Source of the DNA: an uncultured Granulosicoccaceae bacterium
Lineage (GTDB): Bacteria; Pseudomonadota; Gammaproteobacteria; CALCKW01
Direction: 5' to 3'
NCBI GenBank assembly: GCA_937925815.1
Contig: CALAMQ010000025.1
Span: forward strand, 1-64,000
Length of the DNA: 64,000 bases
This document shows, one piece after another, positions 1 through 8,729 of the stretch. The number at the start of each line of letters is the position of its first letter. The first letter of the stretch is position 1. The position numbers were made by a program, and so were the translations under genes. The notes under the pieces were generated by a model, which was not told the origin of the DNA, searched no databases, and saw only the letters and a program-made list of their open reading frames with translations.

Positions 1-526
1 GGTCTTCGCGGGTGAAGGCGTCGAGCGCGCCGAAGGGCTCGTCGAGTATCAGCACGTCGGGTTGGTGGACGAGTGCGCGGCATAAGGATGCGCGCTGGCG
101 CATGCCGCCCGAGAGTTCTGACGGGCGTTTGTCTTCAAAGCCTTCGAGGCCGACGAGCGCGAGCAGGGAGCGCGCGCGGTCTTCGGCGGCTTTGCCCTTG
201 AGGCCGCCAGGCACGATTTCGAGCGGCAGCATCACGTTCTTGAGGATGGTGCGCCATTCGAGCAAGACGGGGTTTTGGAAGGCCATGCCCACGGTGGAGC
301 GTGGGCCGGTGACGCGTTCGCCGTGCAGCCAGACTTCGCCTTCGTCGGGTTTCATGAGGCCGGCGATCAGGCGCGTGAGCGTGGATTTGCCGCAGCCCGA
401 TGGCCCGACCACGGCGCAGAAACCGCCCTCTTGCACTGAGACTTCCAGGCCGTCCAAGACGGGCAGGGGGCCTGAGTCTGTTGTGAAGGTGTGGCGGACG
501 CCTTTGATGTCAATTAGCGCGGTCAT
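1..526 (-). CDS. ABC transporter ATP-binding protein (nitrate/sulfonate/THI5-type), 3' part cut by window edge
   Basis: Reverse-strand translation reads [16 protein letters not shown]...[18 protein letters not shown] (Walker A), [39 protein letters not shown] (signature and Walker B); ATG at 526-524 on minus. Confidence 0.9.
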   Translation of the reverse strand, partial: MTALIDIKGVRHTFTTDSGPLPVLDGLEVSVQEGGFCAVVGPSGCGKSTLTRLIAGLMKPDEGEVWLHGERVTGPRSTVGMAFQNPVLLEWRTILKNVMLPLEIVPGGLKGKAAEDRARSLLALVGLEGFEDKRPSELSGGMRQRASLCRALVHQPDVLILDEPFGALDAFTRED

Positions 527-688
527 ATGAATCCTGTGAACAGGCAACTGATAAGCTACTGCGCAGCCCAACTACTGCGTCGCTGCGCTGCTCGGACCTC
601 GCCTATCTGCCTGATATGTCTCGGCCTCTGCGCTGCTCGCTCCTTGTATTTGGGCTTGCTCGCTACGCTTCTCAGCCGCCTGTGGATC

Positions 689-709
689 GGCCGGGGGCGA
701 GCCCCGGCC
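689..709. repeat. GC-rich extragenic hairpin (GGCCGGGG-GCGAG-CCCCGGCC)
   Basis: Perfect 8-bp inverted repeat, 5-nt loop, in the 196-bp gap between ABC ATPase and SBP genes. Confidence 0.7.
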
Positions 710-722
710 TGCATTGTGGTCC

Positions 723-1748
723 TTACTTTAGCGGGAAGCCGCCTTCTGGGAGGTAGGCGTCTGTGAAGTACAAGCTTGCGTCTGGCGCGTTTTGGAACTC
801 GTAGACGGTACCAATTTGGGTGATGGCGTTGGCCATGCGGTCGGCGTCGATGCCGCCCATGCCATTGGCCATTGTGTAGTCGGTGACCACGTTGGCGTCG
901 ATGGAGAGTTGCAAGCGGCGTTGTTCAAGTGCGGCGTCTGCGGCTGGGTTGCGCGCAATCAAGGCTGGGATCACGCTTGCTGGGTCTGCAATGGCGTCTT
1001 TCCAGCCCATGGCCACGGCTCCCAAAAAGGCTTTGACCACATCGCTGTTTTCCGCTGCGAACTCGGTGTTGACGATCACGGCGTTGCCGTAGAGGTCGAG
1101 GCCGTGGTCCGCCATGAGGATGGTTGAGATGTCGTCTTCTGGCACGCCAAGGCGCACGAGGTTCAGGTAAGAGCTGAACGAGAAGCCGGTGATAGAGGCG
1201 ACGTTGCCCTCAGCCAGCATTGGCTCGCGCGTTGGGAAGCCAACGGGCTCAACGGTGATGTCATCCATGTTGATGCCGTTCTCAGCGGCGAAAATCGGGA
1301 ACTGTGCCCACGCGCCGTCTGGCGGCGGTGCGCCGAGCACTTTGCCCGCGAGGTCGCCCGGGCCTTCAACGCCGAGTGACTTGCGGCCGATGACCGCGAA
1401 CGGCGGCTTGTCATACACCATCATCGCGGCGATAACTGGCGCGCCGGGGTTTTGGTCGAGGAATTTCACCAAGCTGTTGATGTCGGCGAAGCCAATTGGG
1501 AAGGCGCCGGTTGCCACTTTGGGGATGGCGTCGAGAGAGCCTTTGCCGGCTGCAATCTCAACTTCTAGGCCCGCGGCCTCAAAGTGGCCGTTGTCGATGG
1601 CCGCGAAGTATGGCGCTGATGGGCCTTCAAATTTCCAGTCCAGCGCAAAGGGGACTTTGGTGCCGTGACCGCCAGCGAGGGCGGCGGGGGTGGTGGCCAA
1701 TGTCGCGGTAATGGCCACTGCGGCCGCGGCAAGCGTGCGCTTGATCAT
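723..1748 (-). CDS. ABC transporter substrate-binding protein, NMT1/THI5-like
   Basis: 341 aa; signal peptide MIKRTLAAAAVAITATLATTPAALA; periplasmic NMT1/THI5-like body (LDWKFEGPSAPYFAAIDNGHFEAAGLEVEI). Confidence 0.88.
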   Translation of the reverse strand: MIKRTLAAAAVAITATLATTPAALAGGHGTKVPFALDWKFEGPSAPYFAAIDNGHFEAAGLEVEIAAGKGSLDAIPKVATGAFPIGFADINSLVKFLDQNPGAPVIAAMMVYDKPPFAVIGRKSLGVEGPGDLAGKVLGAPPPDGAWAQFPIFAAENGINMDDITVEPVGFPTREPMLAEGNVASITGFSFSSYLNLVRLGVPEDDISTILMADHGLDLYGNAVIVNTEFAAENSDVVKAFLGAVAMGWKDAIADPASVIPALIARNPAADAALEQRRLQLSIDANVVTDYTMANGMGGIDADRMANAITQIGTVYEFQNAPDASLYFTDAYLPEGGFPLK

Positions 1749-2383
1749 GAGACTCTCCAGATAAGTGGTGTCCGAAGAGTACCACTAGTTGCCCCTGTGT
1801 CTGCATTTCACGCACCGGCTGAAATGCCGGTTTTCCATCTATTCATTCTGGGTTGACGGGTGCACCACCTCGGCCCGTGCAAGACGTCGCTAAGCGGCTG
1901 ATTTCACGCGTGTTGGACGCTTGTGGTGCAGCGTTGGCCCTGGGTGGTGCACCGGCCAATTTGCCCGCTGTGTCAGCGGCTTTTGGGCTCGCCGCCGTGC
2001 GGACCGGTCCTGACGACTCAGTCGGGGTCAAAGCCGCCCGGCTGTAAGCCGTTTGGCACGGTGGCGGGGTCGCTTTGGTCGAAGTTGTCGTCGGTCAAGG
2101 CGCCTAGAAAGTCCTCAATCAAACTGGCGGGGCCGCCGTCCATCTCTTGGAGAAGGTCACCGTGGCCGGGGTGAAGTCGTCGCAGGCGCTTGGCGCTGTG
2201 ATCAAGGCGAGGGCCGTGGCCGTGTTGAGCGCGTAAATTGGGAGGGTGTGTTGTGCCTGCCGGTGGGGCTGTTGGATCAGTGGCTGCACTGTGCCCGCTC
2301 GCACCCCGTTTAAGCCATCCGGCGGATGGCGCAAACGCGTTAAGGCGCGTGGTGCATCTGCCGGACGCTGGCGGTGAGGCGAA

Positions 2384-3367
2384 TCAGACGCCGTGCCACC
2401 AGCGCGCGGGCGTGCGTTCGGTGATGGTTCTGATAACCGGCACGCTGTGGAAGTAGAGGGTGTTGGCAATCAACCCGAGCGCCAGCACCGCGAGGGTGAG
2501 ATTGCCGGTGTTCAGGCCGTTGTTTGCAAGCAGCGGCCGGCCGAACTCGCTGATGGCTGTCAGCGCAACGCCGATGCACAGCGGCACCAACACCAGCTTG
2601 AGCGCACGCACGTCTGTGAGCGGCAGGCTGGTCTTGGCGTTGATGGTACGAAACCGCCGTACGGTGCGTTGCGCCATCCACAGAAACGCAATCGCGGCGC
2701 TGGTGGCCGCCCCAAAAATAAACCACTCACGGCTGATCTCGGTGCCGGTCTGCCACGCGAAGGCAGCACTGCCCACAGCGACCAGCAGCGCGGTTTGCAG
2801 GCCGAAGCCCAGTGCACCGCAGGCGAGTGCGCCAAGCTTGCGCCAGCCCGTGTGTGTGAGGGTGTCGTGGTCGCGCTGCTGGGTGCGTGCTTGCCAGTGG
2901 CGTGCAGTTGCCTCGCGCTCAACCCGGAGAGTCTCGCTGTTGAGTTGGCCGTCCTCGGCGCCGAGCCAGGGCTCGCTCTGGGGTTGGGCTTGCGTGGGTG
3001 CGTGCAACTGGGTGGCCGGTCGCAAGGGCGCTGAGCGCGGCATGTCGGGTGCGGGGTCACGACTTGGCACCGGCGCACCGGTGTCGATGTAAAAGGGTGC
3101 AGCGACGGTCTGGTCGAGTGGGTCGACGTCTGTGAGTTCGGTTGCAAACACCTTGGCAACTGACTTGGCGGTCTGCGCGGTGCCGTCAAAGTGCGATTCG
3201 AGGTCGCCGCCGTCGATCAACCAACGGCGAACTGCCGCGGGATCGTGGTCTTGCAGATCGCGCAAGATGGCCGTCAATCTCGCTTGCGCTACGGGGGATT
3301 GTTGTTGGGATAACTGTCCACGCCAGGCGCGCAAGAGGGCGTCTGTTTCGCGTTGCGTGAGTTTCAT
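2384..3367 (-). CDS. hypothetical multi-pass membrane protein with long hydrophilic N-terminus
   Basis: 327 aa ORF; C-terminal half has several hydrophobic segments (LACGALGFGLQTALLVAVGSAAFAW, WFIFGAATSAAIAFLWM, LTLAVLALGLIANTLYF). Confidence 0.7.
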   Translation of the reverse strand: MKLTQRETDALLRAWRGQLSQQQSPVAQARLTAILRDLQDHDPAAVRRWLIDGGDLESHFDGTAQTAKSVAKVFATELTDVDPLDQTVAAPFYIDTGAPVPSRDPAPDMPRSAPLRPATQLHAPTQAQPQSEPWLGAEDGQLNSETLRVEREATARHWQARTQQRDHDTLTHTGWRKLGALACGALGFGLQTALLVAVGSAAFAWQTGTEISREWFIFGAATSAAIAFLWMAQRTVRRFRTINAKTSLPLTDVRALKLVLVPLCIGVALTAISEFGRPLLANNGLNTGNLTLAVLALGLIANTLYFHSVPVIRTITERTPARWWHGV

Positions 3368-3519
3368 GAAGGTCCGGTGGCAGGTCGCAAAGTCGCCCTA
3401 AAGAGTATCAGAATTGACACAGGGATCGGGCGTGGATGTGGCGAAGCGCGGTCTCGTTTTGTTGCCTGTCTGTGCGAGACTGTGGCGTGTGCACTGTCGC
3501 TTTGCAGAGGTCGATACGG

Positions 3520-4539
3520 ATGAAGTCAGGCTGGGTTCAAAGCGCTGCTGTGTTCGGCGCCACGCTCGCGCTGAGTGTTGCGCCGCTGACGGCGCTTCGG
3601 GCGCAGGGCCACACCGCTGTGGCGGCGTTCACCATGGAGCGTTGCGTCAACATGGGCAACGCGCTCGATACCCCGAGCGGCTTTGATTGGGGTGGGCGGT
3701 ATTACACGCAAGCCGACTACACGCGCATTGCCGAGGCGGGCTTTGACACTGTGCGTATCCCGGTGCGCTGGAGCGGATATACAGGGCCGGAACCGCGTTA
3801 CCGCATCCACCCGGACTTTCTTGAGCTGGTGGATCAGAACATCGAGTGGGCGCTATCAAGCGGCCTCAATATTATTCTCAACGTTCACCATTTTGAAGAC
3901 ATGATGACCTGGCCGGCATCGCAGATGGCGCGGTTTCAGGCGATCTGGCGGCAACTGTCCGAGCGCTACGCAAAGCTGCCGGAGTCTGTGTGGTTTGAGT
4001 TGCTCAATGAGCCGCATGATCAGCTCAATGTGTACGGACTGCACGACGTCCAGGCGATAGGCCTTGCCGAGGTGCGCCGCCACAACCCGAATCGGGTGGT
4101 GATTCTCGGTGGCGACAACTGGTCTGGCATTGGCACGCTAGACAGCAATCTGCGGCCGGATGATACGAACGTGGTGTACACCTTTCACTACTATGACCCC
4201 TTTGATTTCACCCACCAACATGCAGAGTGGCTGGGGGACGCGATGCCCGACGGCACGCGAACTTGGGGGTCGGCTGCCGACAAAGCAGAACTCGCCGACG
4301 CGGTGGCGGTTGCCAGTGCGTACCGTGCCGACACCGGGCAGCCGGTGTTTCTGGGTGAGTTTGGGGTGCACGAGGCGGTCGACAGCGCTGATCGCGTGCA
4401 CTGGGCGGGTGCTGTTAAATCTGCGATGGAAGCTGCTGACCTGCCTTGGTGCCTATGGGCTTATGGCAACACCTTCCCGCTCTACAGCGACGAAAAAGGT
4501 TGGGACCGGCCCATGCTGGAGGCGCTGACGTCTGAATGA
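3520..4539 (+). CDS. glycoside hydrolase family 5 (endoglucanase-like), secreted
   Basis: GH5 motifs WFELLNEPHDQ (acid/base Glu) and PVFLGEFGVHE (nucleophile Glu); signal-peptide-like start MKSGWVQSAAVFGATLALSVAPLTALRA if ATG 3520 is used. Confidence 0.88.
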   Translation: MKSGWVQSAAVFGATLALSVAPLTALRAQGHTAVAAFTMERCVNMGNALDTPSGFDWGGRYYTQADYTRIAEAGFDTVRIPVRWSGYTGPEPRYRIHPDFLELVDQNIEWALSSGLNIILNVHHFEDMMTWPASQMARFQAIWRQLSERYAKLPESVWFELLNEPHDQLNVYGLHDVQAIGLAEVRRHNPNRVVILGGDNWSGIGTLDSNLRPDDTNVVYTFHYYDPFDFTHQHAEWLGDAMPDGTRTWGSAADKAELADAVAVASAYRADTGQPVFLGEFGVHEAVDSADRVHWAGAVKSAMEAADLPWCLWAYGNTFPLYSDEKGWDRPMLEALTSE

Positions 4540-4561
4540 GTGCCCAACCCGTTGGGCACTC
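4538..4561. terminator. hairpin between convergent genes, overlapping both stop codons
   Basis: GAGTGCCCAA-CCCG-TTGGGCACTC: perfect 10-bp stem, 4-nt loop; no T-tract. Confidence 0.55.
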
Positions 4562-6290
4562 AGGGTGCTGCCGCAAGCTCGAAGTGGTTGACCGCAATGT
4601 CGTCGTACGGCGTGGCATCGAACTGCCAAGCTGCCACTGCTTGGCCGCTGTCATTGACGGACAAAGTTGGCGAGAAGACATTGGTGTCCTCACTCTCAAT
4701 ATAGAAGGCGGTGCCCCACGTACCTGTGCTGGCTGAGTACTGACTGGCAACGGCGTGGGTCAAAGTGCCGTCGCTGTGACGCCATAACGCGATGGCGTTG
4801 CCATTGGCGTCCGCCCCGATACTGGGCGAATACGCGCCTCCCGGGTCTGCAGTGTCGAGTTGCACGGGGAGATCCCAAGAGCCAGTTTCGGCTTTAAAAT
4901 GCGCGACTTTGGTGCGGATATTGCCGCCGACGACTTGTATCCAGATGGCAATGCTGTCACCGGCATCGGTACTTACGACACGGGGTGTATAGGCCGATCC
5001 CGTGTCATCAAATTCAATCAACGCAACATTGCCCCATGTGGCAGTGGACGCGTCAAAGCGGTTGGCTGTCACGTTGACCAGTGAGCTATCGTGGGCCATC
5101 CACACCGCTGTGGCGTTGCCAGTGGCGTCAATGCTGATATCCGGCTCAGAGAGATACTGTGTGTTGCTTACAGCTATCGCTGCGTCTCCACGCCATAGCC
5201 CGGTACTGGCGTCGAAGGTGTTGGCGACGATGTTAAAATTCGCGCCGTCATAGTATTCCCAGACGGCAGCGGCATCGCCGCGTGCGTTGACGCTCAATTT
5301 CGGCAAGCTGGTGATGCCGCCACTGCCAGTGTCGATCAGTTCGGGTGTGCCCCAGGTGCCGGTGTCATTGTTGTATCGGTTGGCGACGGTGTTGACGACG
5401 CTGCCGTCGCGCTGCAGCCATATTGCGAAGGCGTTACCGTCGCGGTCCACGGCCACAGTTGGGCCGTATGCGCTGTCGGTGTTGTTGAACTCGATTAACG
5501 CTGCTCCGCCCCATGTGCCGGAGCTTGCGTTGAAGCGGTTGGTGTATATGTTGTATAGCGACCCATCATACTGAGACCACAGTGCGGTCGCATTGCCTTC
5601 TGCGTCCATTGCGACGCTGGCGCCGTTCGCGGAGCCTGTGTCGTCTGATTCGATCAGTGTGGTTGTGCCCCAGTTGCCGGTGTCAGCGCTGTAGTGGTTG
5701 GCGGCGATGTCATAGCGCGAGCCGGTGCGCTGTAGCCAAACGGCAACAGCATTGCCGTTGGGGCCAAGGCTGATATTGGGATACTGACTGTGGCCGGCTG
5801 TGTGATCTTCGATCACCTGCTCTGTCGTCCAACCGGTGCCTTCGGTGTAGAAGTCCCAAGTGTATGGCGTCAGTGGAATACCGTCTGTGTCGACAATGCC
5901 GTCGCTCAGTTCAAGACGGTACCGGGTTGACGGTTTCAGGGCGGTGTCGGGTGTGAGGGTTGCGGTGGTGCCGTCGAATTGCACCGTGGCCGCCACGGCT
6001 GTGTTTTGCCGATGCAGAGTAAAAGTGTCTGCGGTAACGCTGCTAAGGGCAATGTCGGTTGAAAAGGTGACCTCAATCTCCACGCCCTGGGCAACTTGTG
6101 ATTCGAGATCAAGTGGCGCTGTGGAGGCGACAGTCGGTGCGACTACCACGGGTGTGATGACTTCGGGTGCAATGACAGTTTTGCCAAGTTGCGTCGAATC
6201 GGCGTCGCAACCGCCGAGTAGCAGGCACAGCAAGCCGCCGATGACGGCAAGCCTTTTGGTGTGAACATGTTTATCAGCAATGATTGCCAT
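4560..6290 (-). CDS. lipoprotein with Ig-like (Big_5-type) domain and about eight ~51-aa repeats, possibly a beta-propeller
   Basis: Lipobox LCLLLGGC; Big_5-like segment (SSVTADTFTLHRQ...LKPSTRYRLELSDGIVDTDG); repeated unit D..GNA.A.W...DGS..N..ANRF.ASTGTWG...LIE..DTGSAY. Confidence 0.75.
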   Translation of the reverse strand: MAIIADKHVHTKRLAVIGGLLCLLLGGCDADSTQLGKTVIAPEVITPVVVAPTVASTAPLDLESQVAQGVEIEVTFSTDIALSSVTADTFTLHRQNTAVAATVQFDGTTATLTPDTALKPSTRYRLELSDGIVDTDGIPLTPYTWDFYTEGTGWTTEQVIEDHTAGHSQYPNISLGPNGNAVAVWLQRTGSRYDIAANHYSADTGNWGTTTLIESDDTGSANGASVAMDAEGNATALWSQYDGSLYNIYTNRFNASSGTWGGAALIEFNNTDSAYGPTVAVDRDGNAFAIWLQRDGSVVNTVANRYNNDTGTWGTPELIDTGSGGITSLPKLSVNARGDAAAVWEYYDGANFNIVANTFDASTGLWRGDAAIAVSNTQYLSEPDISIDATGNATAVWMAHDSSLVNVTANRFDASTATWGNVALIEFDDTGSAYTPRVVSTDAGDSIAIWIQVVGGNIRTKVAHFKAETGSWDLPVQLDTADPGGAYSPSIGADANGNAIALWRHSDGTLTHAVASQYSASTGTWGTAFYIESEDTNVFSPTLSVNDSGQAVAAWQFDATPYDDIAVNHFELAAAP

Positions 6291-6473
6291 AACACGTTAA
6301 ATCTTTTACATCTGTAACGGTCGTTTAGTGCAATTCCCAGGCCTGAAAATACTGTTTTGCGTGATTTTTGGCGTTCGTGTTTGATGGTTGAGGGAGGGGC
6401 TGTGGAAAAAAGCAATGGTGTCTAGGGAGGCTCCGCGCAACTCCCAGCTGAGTGCGAGACGAGGCAAGGCACT

Positions 6474-6517
6474 GCCAAAAAAGCGGAATTTACACGCAGT
6501 AAATGAGCTTTTTTGGC
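6474..6517. repeat. nested inverted-repeat extragenic element
   Basis: GCCAAAAAAGC (6474-6484) pairs with GCTTTTTTGGC (6507-6517); inner ATTTAC/GTAAAT stem (6488-6493 / 6499-6504). Confidence 0.75.
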
Positions 6518-6766
6518 GGGGCATCAACGCAGTATTGTGCGGCCGGCGCTCCGGGGCAGGCCTCCCTGCCAGATGGGATTTGCAGGGAAGTTCTCTAGGC
6601 CTAGGACTGCGCGTTCACCACTGCCCGCGATGAACAATTGTGACCAGCCGATGCGAGTGGCACTGACACCTGACTGAGAGCCGTGTCTGTCGCCGGTCCG
6701 GCGATGACCAGCGTTCTGGGTGCGGGTTACTATTCTTTTGGTGTCGCTTTCTGCAGGACACATTTC

Positions 6767-7153
6767 ATGTTGTACGAGCAACTGTCTCAGATTCACCTCT
6801 GGACCATATTGCCTGCTTTGGCACTCGGCGCAGTGCTGCTTGTGATGACCAAGGGCACGCCTGCTCACCGATTACTGGGCGCGGCTTACATGGTGTTGAT
6901 GGTGGTGACATCGCTTGTGACTTTGTTCATGCCGGCGCGCGTTGGCCCGGCGCTGTTCGGTCACTTCGGCTTGATCCACATCTTCAGTGTGTCGGTGCTG
7001 ATCAGTGTGCCAAGGGCATTGTTCGCAGTTCGACGCGGCGACATCGCCCGGCACAAAACCGAAATGCGCAGCCTGTATCTCTATGGCATGTTGATAGCCT
7101 TTGTGCTCGCGTTCATGCCCGGCCGCACCTTGAACCATTTTCTGTTTGGTTGA
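6767..7153 (+). CDS. DUF2306-like small membrane protein
   Basis: 128 aa from ATG 6767 (MLYEQLSQIHLWTILPALALGAVLLV...HKTEMRSLYLYGMLIAFVLAFMPGRTL); hydrophobic segments typical of DUF2306. Confidence 0.65.
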   Translation: MLYEQLSQIHLWTILPALALGAVLLVMTKGTPAHRLLGAAYMVLMVVTSLVTLFMPARVGPALFGHFGLIHIFSVSVLISVPRALFAVRRGDIARHKTEMRSLYLYGMLIAFVLAFMPGRTLNHFLFG

Positions 7154-7282
7154 TGCGCTGTTGCAGCGCGATGTGCCCCCAAAGCCGACTTGCGGGTTGC
7201 CGTGTTGCGCCGACCTGTAGGGGCCGACTCGTAGGGCCAACCCCGCCATCCCCATTCCACCCCCCCCCATAAACCCCACGAT

Positions 7283-7436
7283 CTTCCGAGGCATACGTCC
7301 GGCTAAAGCCGGCCCGTACAGGTGTATTTATCCGGCCGCACAAACGCCACAGATATTTGGGGCTGTTCCCACCACCCACATCTCGCAGGCATGCGTCCAG
7401 CTAGAGCAGGCCCTGCAGGTGATTGTGTCCAGTCGG
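7283..7436. repeat. two diverged copies of an extragenic hairpin repeat
   Basis: GAGGCATACGTCCGGCTAAAGCCGGCCCGTACAGGTGTATTTATCC and GCAGGCATGCGTCCAGCTAGAGCAGGCCCTGCAGGTGATTGTGTCC align along ~50 bp. Confidence 0.65.
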
Positions 7437-7438
7437 TC

Positions 7439-8644
7439 TTATGCGGGCTCTGGTTGGATCAATCCAGGGACATCGACTTCCGGTGAGAGGTCGGCTTCGT
7501 AATCGACACCCTCAACACCGAAGCCAAACAGCCGCAGGAATTCCGCCTTGTACCCAACGAAGTCGGTGACGTCGTGCAGGTTTTCGGTGGTGACGGTGGC
7601 CCAGGCGTCGAGCACGGCTTGCTGGACATCGGCTTGCAGTTCGAGGTCGTCAGCGCGCAGGCGTCCCTCGCTGTCGGGACCTGCGCTGTTGCCGTAGAGG
7701 CTGTCGCGAAACAGGCGGTTTACCTGCTCAATGCAGCCCTCGTGTGTGCCGTTTGCTTTCATGATTTTGAACAGCAATGACAAATACAACGGCATGATGG
7801 GAATCGCGGCACTCGCTTGGGTGACCACAGCTTTGAGCACTGACACCCGGGCGTCGCCGCCTTTCGCCGCGAGTCTGCTGCGGATGTCGATCACGCGTTT
7901 GTCGAGATCTTGTTTGGCGGCGCCAATGGTGCCGTGCCAGTAAATGTCCCAGGTGACTTTCTCGCCGATGTAGGTGTAGGCCGTGGTCTTGGCGCCGTCT
8001 GCCAGCACACCGGCGTCATCGAGCGCGTCAATCCACATCTGCCAGTCTTCGCCACCCATGACAGCGACGGTGTTGCTGATGTCTTCGTCCGTTGCGGCTT
8101 CCAGTGTGACTTCACCTACGGTCTCTTTGTCCGTATTGACGCCGCGCTGGGTGACGGGCTTGCCAATTGGCTTAAGGGTCGAGCTGTGGATTTCGCCTGT
8201 GACCGGGTGCTGGCGGCGCGGCGCGGCCAAGCTGTAGACCACGAGGTCCACGGTGCCAAGGTCCGCTTTGATGGTGTCGATAACCTGCTGCTTCATCTCG
8301 GTGGAGAAGGCATCACCGTTGAGACTCTTGCAATAGAGGCCAGCGTCGGTCGCGGCTGCGCCGAAGGCGGCGGAATTATACCAACCCGCTGAACCGGTCT
8401 TGCGTTCAGTGCCGGGCTTTTCGAAAAAGACACCGAGGGTTGCAGCGCCTGAACCAAAGGCCGCGGTGATACGTGAGGCGAGGCCGTAGCCTGTGGAGGC
8501 GCCGAGCACCAGCACGCGCTTGGGGCCGTCTGCAATCGGGCCGCCAGCGGTGACGTGGGCGATTTGCGCTTGCACGTTGGCGGCGCACCCGGTGGGGTGA
8601 GCCGTTGTGCACATGAATCCGCGAACTTTGGGCTGGATGATCAT
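7439..8644 (-). CDS. fabV: enoyl-[acyl-carrier-protein] reductase FabV
   Basis: [28 protein letters not shown]... [16 protein letters not shown]... [11 protein letters not shown]; characteristic FabV N-terminus. Confidence 0.96.
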   Translation of the reverse strand: MIIQPKVRGFMCTTAHPTGCAANVQAQIAHVTAGGPIADGPKRVLVLGASTGYGLASRITAAFGSGAATLGVFFEKPGTERKTGSAGWYNSAAFGAAATDAGLYCKSLNGDAFSTEMKQQVIDTIKADLGTVDLVVYSLAAPRRQHPVTGEIHSSTLKPIGKPVTQRGVNTDKETVGEVTLEAATDEDISNTVAVMGGEDWQMWIDALDDAGVLADGAKTTAYTYIGEKVTWDIYWHGTIGAAKQDLDKRVIDIRSRLAAKGGDARVSVLKAVVTQASAAIPIMPLYLSLLFKIMKANGTHEGCIEQVNRLFRDSLYGNSAGPDSEGRLRADDLELQADVQQAVLDAWATVTTENLHDVTDFVGYKAEFLRLFGFGVEGVDYEADLSPEVDVPGLIQPEPA

Positions 8645-8729
8645 GGGTACCTGCCGTGTGGTCAATTCGCCATTGTACCGTGTCCGCTTCGGTGTGCGGC
8701 GTCTGGCTGCAACATGCGCGTCAAAGCAC

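Noticed and set aside
1749-1860. Possible TPP riboswitch upstream of the THI5-like SBP gene
   Set aside because: No CTGAGA / ACCCTTTGAACCTGA-type core found on the minus strand; only a short ACCGGC/GCCGGT hairpin.
1853-2047. 64-aa plus ORF and opposing 62-aa minus ORF 1843..2031
   Set aside because: Neither shows a convincing start, ribosome binding site or motif; coding potential ambiguous.
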